Source: Canis aureus
Lineage: Eukaryota; Chordata; Mammalia; Carnivora; Canidae
Assembly (NCBI RefSeq): GCF_053574225.1
Contig: NC_135650.1
Coordinates: 5,677,393 to 5,741,392, forward strand
Reading direction: 5' to 3'
Length of the DNA stretch: 64,000 nucleotides
The position numbers and the translations under genes are program-made. Each line of letters begins with the position of its first letter. The stretch's first letter is position 1. Under the pieces are notes generated by a model. The model was not told the DNA's origin, searched no databases, and saw only the letters and a list, made by a program, of their open reading frames with translations. This document shows positions 1 through 10,109 of this stretch, in pieces.

Positions 1-125
1 GAGAGAGAGGCAGAGGGAGAAGGAAGCTCCATGCTGGGAGCCCGATGCAGGACTCGATGCTGGGACTCCAGGATCCCGCCCTGGGCTAAAGGCAGGCGCG
101 AAAATGCTGAGACACCCAGGGATCC
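1..125 (-). repeat. SINEC (canid tRNA-Lys SINE), cut by window edge
   Basis: Reverse complement of the canid SINE: a GA-rich stretch, then the CAGGCTCC-like, GGTCTCCAGGATC-like and GGGATCC end. The A-tail lies outside the window. Body differences from the intact copies suggest moderate age. It sits at the outer edge of the left duplicon arm and has no counterpart near 40,790. Confidence 0.85.
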
Positions 126-499
126 CCTCCCTAGACCTTTTATGCCTGGTTATTTAATTAGTTAGCTTTGTATTTATTTCATTATGCATGACTGTATTAT
201 GATACTGCTTTTACGTAAGTAGTGCATTTTCAGGATATCTCCACGTGTAAATAAAAAAGGTGTTTTATAATCAAATGGTGGAGTTTATAACCAATTTTTC
301 CCCTTCCTCTATGTCTTCTTCTTCCTTAATATAAGATCCTAATTTTTTTTTAGGAAAGCAATGTGGTCACCTAAAATACTGACCGACACATGAGTACATT
401 TACTAAGTGCCAGGGTTAATTTAGTCTTTAGATGATGGCAAGAGGGAATACTTTGCTTGAGTTTGCCCTCTGCTTAAACACGTCCCAGTATGAGTGAGC

Positions 500-600
500 A
501 CTTCTATTCCTAATGGTTTGTGGCTCCAGTACAGGACTGGATCCCAGAACCTGAGTTGATGTACTGGGACAGAGTCAGATGCTTAATTTTCTGAGACACC
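500..600 (-). repeat. Old CAN-type SINE fragment
   Basis: Ends in TTTCTGAGACACCCAGG-like sequence, the reversed head of an old carnivore SINE. The same element is present in reverse at 40,322-40,425, so it predates the arm duplication. Confidence 0.55.
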
Positions 601-1689
601 CAGGTCTCCAGGAAGGGTCATTTGCAAAGAAATGGGACTTAGTACCCTGCCAAAGTAGGGTCTTTTCAAAGTAATGGGACTTAGTACCCTGCCACAGCAG
701 GGTCTAAAGAAGGATGAGAAGTCTGTAGAGACTGGAATTGGGGGAGAAAGAAAAAGCAGGGATGGGGCCCACTCAGTGCAAGTGCAGCCAATGGCCACTG
801 CCTGGCAGACCTTATTCCAAACTGTTCACACAGATACTGAGACCCAAAGTCAGTGTAACCTTGTGTGGCTTCGATTTCATCCATTAAGCCACCCAATCTA
901 CAGCCCAAGTAACCACTTTCCTAATTAGTTCATAGTAAGTACTTATTACGGGTTGTTCAGTTGAAAGGACGCCAACAGCAGGCAGAGCTGCCATGTGACA
1001 AGTGCTTTGAAATATCATGGATTATGGATTGTTCTCACTGGTCACTGAAAGTGGGCAGCTGGTCCCTGGGAGAACACTATGGGAGACAGCTGATTGTGTG
1101 AATGCTGGGGAGGTTGGCCACCGTTGGGTTTCTCTGGCCATTCTAAGAGTCTTTACTTGAGGAAGTGTATTGTGGTTGGGGTCAGCATGGGAGGTGGGAA
1201 ACTGAATTAGATCTACTCTTCTTTTTTTTCTCAGGGACTTCCCTCAGGCTATTGAATATGTCCCTCAGTGAACCTAGTGCAGAAGGATTTGAGGGAGAGA
1301 CTGACAGAGCTCAATGCTCAGGTGTATTTGTTGTGAACTCGGGTGTCTTAGGGACATCTCAGGTGTTACAAGTACTTTCTCCAACCTGAAACACTCCATT
1401 CTTCCTCTGGTACCGCCACTCATCAGTTGGGTAACTCTTGGTAAGTCACCAACATCCTGCTTTTAATGAATGTTGTTCCATCATTCTCTGTTGTGTCACC
1501 TAATACAAAGATTTACCCACCCAGTGTCTGCCAGAGGTCCTCTTCAATATAGGCACCACACCCTTGGAAATAATGTCCCTGTGATTTACAGAAATAGTGT
1601 GAGCCCTTGTTTAATCAAGGGCTTTATGCGGTAAAGAAGTCTTCCTGAAAATATTTACTTTCCTATCACCAAATTTTCTCTATTTTTCT

Positions 1690-2120
1690 TTCCCCCAGGG
1701 ACTGTTTGACTTTCTCCATCTTTGTCTTTGGATATTTGAGATTCCAAATATACATGACATCATGCACTATTTGTCTTACAACTCCTGGTTCATTTCACTT
1801 ATACTGTCTTCCAGGGGCATCCATTTTGTCAACAATGTTACGATTTTCTTCCCTGAAGCAGAATAATATCCCAAGGATTGACTCCATTTTATTTATCCAT
1901 TTTATGAAGAGTAGACATGAGTTTGTGTATATAATCTTGGCTTTTGTGATTAGTGAAGAAGAACATGCTCAGCTATGTGTCTGAAGTTCAGATTTCAAAT
2001 TATGAGACTTGTTTACAAAAGTCATTATATTGATGCATATTGAAGTTTTTAAAAAAATTTTTAGGGAATTCTATATCGTTTGACCTAGTGACTGCATCAT
2101 TTTACATTCTCTCTTGGGTC
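1690..2120 (-). repeat. Old L1 3' part, inside duplicon
   Basis: The stretch from the CTTTGTCTTTGGATATTTGAG region to the TTATTTATCCATTTTATGAAG region reads as the reverse complement of an L1 ORF2 end and 3' UTR. The partner copy at about 38,780-39,270 lies in the opposite orientation and a remnant at 50,143-50,235 follows it. The + strand open frame at 1,706-1,984 is a by-product of the antisense strand and is not called as a gene. Confidence 0.6.
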
Positions 2121-2475
2121 TTTTATGTATAGAGCAATTCTATGTCCTATGTAAAGCCCTAGTGAATCAGATTCCCTGAATCAGGTGGCTCTGCTAGGCA
2201 TGCAATTAGGAATGGGATCAAAATTTTGAGCCCTGGAAAGCTCTCAGTCATTCTTTTCCCGCTTTGACAGTAAGATGTCAATATATCATTGTTTTTCAGT
2301 GAATGGTGAAGAGTCTATATTCAACAGTCTCCAAAAGAAACACATATCAAGGGTTGTAAATCTGGGAACCTAGTGAAGTGAACTAGAACATTCCATCTGG
2401 TGAAAGTACAAAGACATCCTATAAATGGCCCAATTGAATGTACTATGGAAATTCATTCATGCATATAAATATCAC

Positions 2476-2675
2476 TATTCTAGGGACAACTGGTTGACTC
2501 AGACATGTAAGTGTGCAACTCTTGATTTTGCCCTAGATCATATTCTAATGTTCATGAGAGGTAGCGTTGGGCGTAGCTCTGTGTTGCATATATAATCGCT
2601 TAAGACTCTCTTCCCCTTTTCCTCTTCTCCAGTGCTCACACACAAACTCTCATTCTGTCAATCAAAAACGACAAA
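2476..2675 (+). repeat. Old CAN-type SINE
   Basis: Shows the old carnivore SINE head (GACTCAGACATGTAAGTGTG, CAACTCTTGATTTTG, CTAGATCATATTCTAATG) and a CT-rich tail ending in A-rich sequence. Its reverse copy is at 38,245-38,465, and positional equivalents occur at 24,665, 56,230 and 62,705, so it was in the ancestral duplicated unit. Confidence 0.75.
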
Positions 2676-2844
2676 AAAAAAAGCGTAGGAGCAGTATTCT
2701 ATTTTACCCAGTATCTCATTCTTAGGAGAAAATTACTAAGCCACATTCTTTTTGTTTTGCATGTGAATAATACAAATTAACCTGTGAGACATTGTTCTAT
2801 AATCAGAATAGTCAATTTGCATTTCCAAAACAAGTTCAGTAAAT

Positions 2845-3105
2845 TTTAATAAAGATTTTATTTATTTATTATCTATTTATTCATTCATTTATGTATTTGT
2901 TTGTTTGTTTTATTGATTGTTTAAGGTAGAGAAAGGGAAAGGGATGGAAAGAGAAAGAACAAGAGCGGACAGAGGGTTAGAAGGAGAAATAGGCTACCCA
3001 TGAGGAGGGAGCACAACATGGAGTGAATCCTGAACATGGGATCATGCCTTGTCCCCACAGCGGGCAAGTGACTGTTTCCTCTAGTACCCTAAAAATCAAG
3101 TGTGA
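2845..3105 (-). repeat. Old CAN-type SINE, antisense
   Basis: Starts with an AT-rich (TTTA)-type tail, then GA-rich sequence, then a reversed SINE body with GGAGGGAGC and GGATCATG-like parts. It is matched in reverse at 37,905-38,090, so it is shared by the two arms. Confidence 0.65.
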
Positions 3106-3603
3106 TCATCAAAAATAGTGCTTATTTTGAAACTAATCTTTGGATGTTAATCTAGTGTAAAACATTAGCAAATGTAAGTCTCTTACTTACATTTTTAATC
3201 AATAGATGGTATTACCTAGAATAAATGTGATCTTTACTACTCTGAATGAACTTAGGAAGTCAGATGGAACATAGTGTTTGAGATAATGGCACCAAAGTAA
3301 GTGAAAGGACACCTGGAGGAAGTTGTTTGTCCCAGAGGATGTGTCTCTCTGGTCCACTCAGGATCATGACTACAACATTTCTCAAACAAACAGGAGAAAA
3401 TCTTGTTGAGGGAAAGTATACCATCACACTCTTTTTTTTTTTCATCACACTCTTTATAACCAGCATCGGTGTCGCCAATGGTTTCATCCTCTCAAATAAG
3501 GTAATGGTTGGCAAGAGACAATCAGTCAGGACTCTTCCAGCAGGAAGATGATATATTTCATGTCAAATGGACACTGTCCAAATGTCATTAGAATTTGTGT
3601 GGA

Positions 3604-3790
3604 GGGATCCCTGGGTGGCGCAGCGGTTTGGCGCCTGCCTTTGGCCCAGGGCGCGATCCTGGAGACCCGGGATCGAATCCCACGTCGGGCTCCCGGTGCA
3701 TGGAGCCTGCTTCTCCCTATGCTTGTGTCTCTGCCTCTCTCTCTCTCTGTATGACTATCATAAATAAATAAAAAATAAAAAATAAAAAAA
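3604..3790 (+). repeat. SINEC_Cf-type SINE, young, with target-site duplication
   Basis: Nearly complete canid SINE from GGGATCCCTGGGTGGCGCAG to an AAATAAAAA tail. It is flanked by a 13-bp exact duplication GAATTTGTGTGGA at 3,591-3,603 and 3,791-3,803. The partner arm (about 37,430) lacks it, so it inserted after the arms were made. Confidence 0.95.
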
Positions 3791-4039
3791 GAATTTGTGT
3801 GGAAAGCAACATTCTTTTGTCAAAGATACTCAAGCTCACCTTGACAATATTTATTGGATCGACTCTGTGTTGTTCTTGATGAACACTTTGATTTCATTTA
3901 AAAGGGATCATAGTGTTCTTCTAGAAGGACATAGAGTTCCTGTCAGTACATTGGTCATCCTTCTCAGTAATAACTCAGGTAGGTTAGCTGGAGTTAGACA
4001 CTCCATTAAGAGTCTGCCTTTGTTTCAAGTCAGGCTTTA

Positions 4040-4165
4040 TGAGTCCTGAAATCAAGACTATCCTGGGTCTCTTTTATCAGTGAGGGATTTTTTTTCCTGT
4101 CCAACTATTCCTCTCACGTCTTCTGCTCACCCTCTCTCAAATACATAAAGAAGGATTTTAATAAA
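4040..4165 (+). repeat. Old SINE 3' half, degraded
   Basis: CT-rich run with CTCACCCTCTCTCAAATACATAAA-like tail followed by an A-rich end, typical of the 3' half of an old CAN SINE. The reverse counterpart is at 36,775-36,980. The head is too decayed to delimit. Confidence 0.5.
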
Positions 4166-5344
4166 ATAAAAGAATAATTCCGGGACTGTGCATTACTATG
4201 AATATAGAGATAGTGAACATGATGGCATTTGGTTACCAAGCATGGGCTAAACTGCTAATGTTGGGTCACTCAGGGTGTTAGGGCTGTAAAACATCCTGTG
4301 TTATGAGATTTTTTTTAGAAAATAATAAGAAAGGCCATCATGCAGTGTCACTGGGATATGTGTCCTGGAGAACTCTCTTATTCTTTCTCTCTCCTTCTCC
4401 CTCTCTATTTCTGTGTCTCTGAGTCTAATTTTCCCTATGTCTCACTTCACTGACTCAGTGTCACACACACAAGCATACACAACTCTGTCATACTACATAG
4501 GGTTAACAACTCACTCAACCCTAAGCTTCATGCAGTCACAGCCACATGACCCAGTGAATACACTAGCTTCCTAGTATTGTAGCAGCATGGACATATTTTC
4601 CCACTTGGGAAAGCTGCCTATCTCACACAATGGGAACACTGGGAACATTGAACATGGTGGATGTCCAGGCTGAGAACAGCAGGATGCTCAAACTCCTTAT
4701 TGTTCAGAGGTTTACTTCAACAAGAGACTGATTCCAGAATACAAACCACATTCTCTGGTTTCTGAGATAACCTGCCCTTACATAAAAGAACAGGTCATGT
4801 GTGTTTTTTGTCATTAGTGCTCCTGGAAATTTTTCAACAGCACATGAGCAACAGTAGTGAAGCAAAAGGTCTCCAAAGGGAGCACTGGTTGCACCCATGA
4901 CAAAGCACAACTTATTCTTGGGGATATATCTCTCAAGTTCACTGAAGGAGCAACGTGAATATTTTTACTCAAGAAGGAAAAACTGCATATGAGAAAAGGG
5001 TCCCCTCCCACACAGTTTATAATCTGCCCTTTCAACACCCCAAGAAAATGGTCCATGCACCTAAGAAATACACTGTTCCTTATCATATCTGAATTCCTTC
5101 CAAAAAAGGATAAAAGTCCAATTTCTAATTCAAGAAAACAGGCAAGCATTCCATAGAAGAAACTGGAGACTCCTTCATTGACTTCTTGTGGAAAAACTCC
5201 TGCATCACATACAGGCAATATTGAGGAGGACTCAGAATAATTGTCAAAGCATTGGGTGTGGTGCTCAAGAATTACTGAGATCACTGTTTATATGGATACA
5301 GGGCAAGGCTGTACTGTAGTGAGTTATTAATAAGCATCATATGA

Positions 5345-5535
5345 GGGTGTGGGGAGCCATGCTTCTTGGTGGATGAGGAAAAGCCTCAGCTCAGGCCAGG
5401 GAACCAGTGTCCTGGGATAAATCCATTTTGGGGGGTCTTGCTCAGTTCAAAATGTGTTTCTCCTTTACCCTCTGCCCTTCTCTTCTTATGATCTTCCTCT
5501 CTCAAATAAATAAATAAAATTTTCCAAAAAAGTCA
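5345..5535 (+). repeat. Old CAN-type SINE shared by four duplicon copies
   Basis: Decayed head, GGTCTTGCTCAGTTC-like middle, CT-rich part and CTCTCAAATAAATAAATAAAA tail. Counterparts at equivalent positions are at 26,262 (-), 35,362 (-) and 45,515 (+). It therefore belongs to the ancestral unit. Confidence 0.7.
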
Positions 5536-5821
5536 AAGACAACTTAAGTAGTCTGATATAGAATTGGTCTGCACATCAATTCCATTGATGAGTTTCCATC
5601 ACTCATGCAGCTTGTTGTGAAACCCAACTAAAAGTCCCTACCTTCTGGACATCTGTTAAATTATTTCTGTTTCTGTAGATCCACATATACTCTCCTGTCT
5701 TTTGTAAGCTTTTTCACATGATTTTACCCATAATCTTGGTAGGTTTGTTTCAGTGTAACAATTATTCTCTTTTGTTCTGTTCAGTATAGTACTTGACTGT
5801 ATTTATTCACTAATCAGGTTT

Positions 5822-5997
5822 TTTAAAAAATATTTTATTTATCTATTCATGAGAGACACACAGAGAGGCAGGGATGTAGGAAGAGGGTGAAGCAGGCTCT
5901 CTGTGGGGACTCTGTTCCAAGACATGATCCTAGGACCCTGGGACCATGACCTGAATCAAGGGCAGACACACAACTACTGAGCCACCCAAGTGCATCA
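5822..5997 (-). repeat. SINEC2-like SINE, antisense
   Basis: T-rich start with TTTATTTATCTATTCATGAGAG, GA-rich part, then a reversed body ending ACTGAGCCACCCAAGTGCA. The same insertion exists in the other arm at 34,650-34,820 in opposite orientation. It is missing from the 24-28 kb copy (about 25,950), which groups the two arms together. Confidence 0.85.
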
Positions 5998-6853
5998 GTA
6001 TTCATTAAGGATGAAAATATTAAATACAGGAGAGATTTAACTACTGGAAGTATACCATTTGCCAAAAGTGATAGCAGTGAAAAGATTTGGGAGGGACAGG
6101 CTATCTCTTATCCATTAAAGAATTCATAGAGATCAAATTTACTGCATAGGGAATATGATCAATCAAATTGTAATAGTGCTCTATCAGGAAACGTGGTATA
6201 AACTCTTCTGGTGTGCACAGCATTAACCTATATGATACTACAAAGAATAATGGGATTATATAGATTATATATAACCTATTTTCTACAACTGAAATGAATG
6301 TAGCCTTGTATGCCATTTCAATTTCAATTAAAAAGGAGTAGTAATGTGAGAATCTAGCTGGTTTGTTTTTGGGGTATCTATTTTGGGCTCATTTCATGAT
6401 TCCAGGATCCTTGTATACATAATATTATGCATTTGTCAAAACACAGGAATACATAACATGGAGCATTCATTAATATATGTGGTCGACTTCACTGATAATA
6501 ATATCTCCACACTGTTTTCTTCTTTGTGATAAAAATTCCAAATGACACTAGGCAGATATGACCATGAGATTGTGTGCCAAGTGATAGGGTGATATGGAAA
6601 TTTTAAAAAATAAATTAATTTTTTATTGGTGTTCATATGCCAAAATACAGATTAATATCCAGTGCTCATCACATGAAGTGCCACCCTCAGTGTGCATCAC
6701 CCAGTCACCTCCACCGCCTGCCCATCTCCCTTCCACCACTCCTAGTTTGTTTCCCAGAGTTAGGAGTCTCTGATGTTCTATCTCCCTTAATGATATTTCC
6801 AACTCACTTTTTCTCTTTTTCACTCTCTTCCCTTTCACTATTGTTTATATTCC

Positions 6854-7447
6854 TCAAATTAATGATACCATATAATGTTTGTTCTTCTCCAATCGACTTA
6901 TTTCACTCAGCCTAATACCCTCTAGATACATCCAAATCAAAGCAAATGGTGGGTATTTTTCGTATCTAATGGCTGAGTAATATTCCTTTGTACACATAAA
7001 CCACATCTTCTTTATCCATTCATCTTTCAATGGACACCAAGGCTGCTTCCACAGTTTGGCTATTGTGGACATTGCTGCTATAAATATCAGGGTGCAGGTG
7101 TCCCGGCATTTCATTGCATCTGTACCTTTGGGGTCAATCCCCAGCAGTGCAATTATTGGGTCATAGGGCACGTCTATTTTTAACCCTTTAAGGAACCTCC
7201 ACACAGTTTTCCAGAGTGGCTTCACAAATTCACATTGCCACCAACAGTGCAAGAGGGTTCCCCTTTCTCCACATCCTCTCCAACATTTATTGTTTCCTGC
7301 CTTGTTAATTTTCCCCATTCTCACTGGTGTGAGGTGGTATCTCATTGTGGTTTTGATTTGTATTTCCCTGATGACAAGTGATGCAGAGCATTTTCTCATG
7401 TGCTTTTTGGGCATGTCTATGTCTTCCTCTGTGAGATTTATGCCCAT
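6854..7447 (-). pseudogene. L1 ORF2 C-terminal fragment
   Basis: An open frame of about 197 codons carries the conserved C-terminal region of L1 ORF2, including the cysteine-rich part with GNNKCWRGCGERGTLLHCWW and the EYYSAI stretch just before the end. In active L1s this region follows the reverse transcriptase and is needed for target-primed reverse transcription. Here it is the longest intact piece of the element. Upstream codons are interrupted by frameshifts, a T-rich expansion at 7,480-7,540 and the nested SINE, so no full protein can be made. Confidence 0.92.
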
Positions 7448-7770
7448 TTCATGATTGGATTGTTTGTTTCTTTGCTGTTGAGTTTTGTTTTTGTTTGTTT
7501 TTTGTTTTGTTTTGTTTTTTGTTTTGTTTTGTTTTTTTGCTGTTGAGTTTAATAAGTTCTTTATAGATCTTGGAAACTAGCCCTTTATCTGATATGTCAT
7601 TTGCAAATATCATCTCCCATTCTGTAGGTTGACTGCGAAAGCTTCTTATCTTGATGAAGTCTCAATAGTTCATCTTTGCTTTTGTTTCTCGTCCTTTGTG
7701 GATGTATCTTGCAAGAAGTTACTGGGGCCAAGTTCAAAAGGGTGCTGCCTGTGTTCTCCTCTAGGATTTT

Positions 7771-7966
7771 TTTTGTTTTTGTTTTTTTAATTTTTATTTA
7801 TTTGTGATAGTCACAGAGAGAGAGAGAGAGAATGAGGCAGAGACACAGGCAGAGGGAGAAGCAGGCTCCATGCACCGGGAGCCTGACGTGGGATTCGATC
7901 CCGGGTCTCCAGGATCGCGCCCTGGGCCAAAGGCAGGCGCCAAACCGCTGCGCCACCCAGGGATCC
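7771..7966 (-). repeat. SINEC_Cf nested in the L1, antisense, with target-site duplication
   Basis: Complete reverse-oriented canid SINE ending CTGCGCCACCCAGGGATCC. An exact 15-bp duplication CTCCTCTAGGATTTT flanks it at 7,756-7,770 and 7,967-7,981. The target is L1 ORF2 sequence, so the SINE is younger than the L1. The run at 7,810-7,830 is its (GA)n stretch. Confidence 0.96.
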
Positions 7967-8592
7967 CTCCTCTAGGATTTTGATGGAAATTGTCTCACAT
8001 TTAGATCTTTCATTGATTTTAAGCTGATATTTGTGTATGGTGCAAGAGATGGTCTAGCTTCATCTTCTGCATGTGGCTCTCCAATTCTCCGAGCACTATT
8101 TATTGAAGAGAGTGTCTTTTTACAGGGCATAGTCTTTCCAGCTTTGCCGAATATCAGTTGACCATAAAGTTGAGGGTCCACTTCTGGATTCTCTATTCCG
8201 TTCCATTGACCTATGTGTCATGTTTGTGCCAATACCACACTGTCTTGATGACCACAGCTTTATTGTACAACCTGAAATCTGACATTGTGATGCCCCCAGC
8301 TCTGGTTTTCTTTTCTAACATTCCCCTGGCTATTCGGGGTCTTTTCTGATTCCACACAACTCTTAAGATGATTTGTTCCAACACTTCTTCCAAGGCATAT
8401 TGATAGGGATTGCATTAAACATGTAAATTGCCCTGGGTAACGTTGACATTTTCACAATATTAATTTTAACAATCCATGAGCATGTAATATTTTTCCATCT
8501 CTTTGTATCTTCCTCAATTTCTTTCAGAAGTGTTCTCCAGCTTTTAGGGTATAGATCCTTTCCTTCTTTGGTTAGGTTGATTGCTAGGTATC

Positions 8593-9199
8593 TTATGCTT
8601 TTGGGTGAATTGTAAATGGGATTGACTCCTTAATTTCTCTTTCTTCATTCTCATTGTTAGTGTATAGAAATGCCACTGACTTGTGGGCATTGATTATGTA
8701 TCCTACCACAATGCCAAATTGCTGTATCAGTTCTAGCAATCTTGTGGTGTAGTCTTTAGTGTTTTCTATGTAGAGTATCATGTCATCAGTGAAGAGGGAG
8801 TATTTGGCTTTTTCTTTGTCAATTTGAATGCCTTTACTGTCTTTTTGTTGACTCATTGCTGAGGCTAGGACTTCTAGTAATATGTTGAATAGAAGTGGTG
8901 AAAATGAACATCCCTGTCTTGCTCTGATCTTAGGGGAAAGGCCCCCATTGTTTCCCATTGAGAAGGATATTTTTTGTGGGCTTTTTGTAGATGGCTTTTA
9001 AGATGATGAGGAATGTTGACCCTATCCTTACACTCTGAAGAGTTTTGATAAGGAATGGACGCTGTATTTTGTCAAATGCTTTCTCTGCATCTATTGAGAG
9101 GATCATATGGTTCTTGTTTTTTCTCTTGTTGATATGATGAATTACACTGTTTGTTTTACGATTGTTGAACTTGCCTTGCCTCCCGGAGATAAATCCCAC
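8593..9199 (-). pseudogene. L1 ORF2 reverse transcriptase core, broken
   Basis: Two overlapping frames (8,930-9,199 and 8,593-8,958) together cover the RT core. Visible motifs are SIDAEKAFDKIQ (motif A region), a GCSFSPLLFNILLEVLA stretch (normally ARQGCPLSPLLFN) and FTDDMILYIEN in place of the usual FADDMI of the active site. The two frames overlap by 28 bp, indicating a frameshift. The FADD alanine is replaced by threonine and the PL of motif B by FS, as expected for a decaying copy. Confidence 0.9.
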
Positions 9200-9745
9200 T
9201 TAGTTATGGCGAATAATCTTCTAAATGTATTGTTCAATCCTATTGGCTAGTATCCTGTTGAAAATTTTTGCATCAATGTCCATCAGGTATATTGGTCTAT
9301 AATTCTCCTTTTTGTCTGACTTTGGAATTAGGCTGATGCTGGCCTCATTGAATGAGTTTGGAAGTACTCCATCGCTTTCTATCTTTCAGAACAGCTTTAG
9401 TAGAATAGGTATGGTTTCTTCTTTAAACGTTTTATAGAATTACCCAGGCAGGCGATCCTGCCCTGGACTTTTGGGTCTTGGGATATTTTTGATGACTGCA
9501 AATTCCTCCCTGGGTATTTGCCTGTTCAGGTTTTCTATTTCTCCCAGTTCCAGTTTTAGTAGTTTGTGGTTTTCCAGAAATGCATCCATTTCTTCTAGAT
9601 TGCCTAATTTATTGGCGTACAGCTGCTCATGTATGTTTTTAAAATTGTTTGTATTTCCTTGATGTTGCTACTGATCTCCCTGTTCCCATTCATAATTTTA
9701 TCAAATTGAGTTGATTTTTCTTCCTCAGTTTGTTGTTTATTTCCC
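9200..9745 (-). pseudogene. L1 ORF2 region between endonuclease and RT, decayed
   Basis: The minus-strand translation shows recognisable pieces: a YANKLGNLEEMD-like stretch near 9,620-9,580, NLNRQIPREE near 9,520, and KSPGQD near 9,460. These belong to the segment just before the fingers of the RT. Stop codons and frameshifts occur throughout. Upstream (towards 9,750) it joins ORF1 coiled-coil coding sequence directly, so the endonuclease domain is absent. Confidence 0.75.
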
Positions 9746-9863
9746 TTAATCTATCCTCATGATCTTTTAGTTGTTTTCTCTTTTTTTCCTCTGTTTCTCT
9801 CTTTGCCATCAACTTGTCTTCTATGTCACTCACTCATTCTTCTACCTCATTAACCGTCGTCCT

Positions 9864-10109
9864 TTAGACTTCTAGTTTGGATTGCATCTCGTTTAATTGC
9901 TCTTTAATGTCTTCCTGATTAGATTTAAATTCTGTAGTCATGATTTCTCTTGAGACTTTTATGCTTTTTTCTAGAGCCACCAGGAGCTTTATAATAGCGC
10001 TCCTGAATTGGCTTTCTGACATTGAATTGTAATCCAAATTTTGTAACTCTGTGAGGGAGAGGACTGTTTCTGATTCTTTCTTTTGAGGTGAGTTTTTCCT
10101 TCTAGTCAT
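9864..10109 (-). pseudogene. L1 ORF1 N-terminal fragment (RNA-binding protein), truncated
   Basis: Starting at the Met at 10,109 the frame reads MTRRKNSPQKKE and continues for about 81 residues before a stop at 9,864. It shows the basic start and the beginning of the charged coiled coil (SQFRSAIIKLLVALEKS, KEQLNEMQSKLEV). The open frame continues upstream to 10,256, but those residues are hydrophobic translation of 5' UTR, so 10,109 is preferred. The coiled coil continues in pieces to about 9,750. The RRM and C-terminal domains are deleted. ORF1p normally forms trimers that coat L1 RNA. Confidence 0.85.

Noticed and set aside
1706..1984. 92-codon plus-strand frame starting MTFSIFVFGYLRF
   Set aside because: It is the antisense translation of an old L1 3' UTR; a similar string appears at 50,196 from the mirror copy.
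3604..3790. tRNA-like boxes in the SINEs
   Set aside because: The A and B box similarity comes from the tRNA origin of the SINE. There is no complete cloverleaf, and the same body recurs many times.
4814..5284. 156-codon minus frame
   Set aside because: It falls in a duplicon module; the counterparts at 26,600-27,200, 35,700-36,100 and 45,090-45,400 do not keep the frame, so it is not under coding constraint.
6854..7447. 197-codon minus frame as a possible host gene
   Set aside because: It is clearly L1 ORF2 C-terminus inside a disrupted L1 with target-site duplications.
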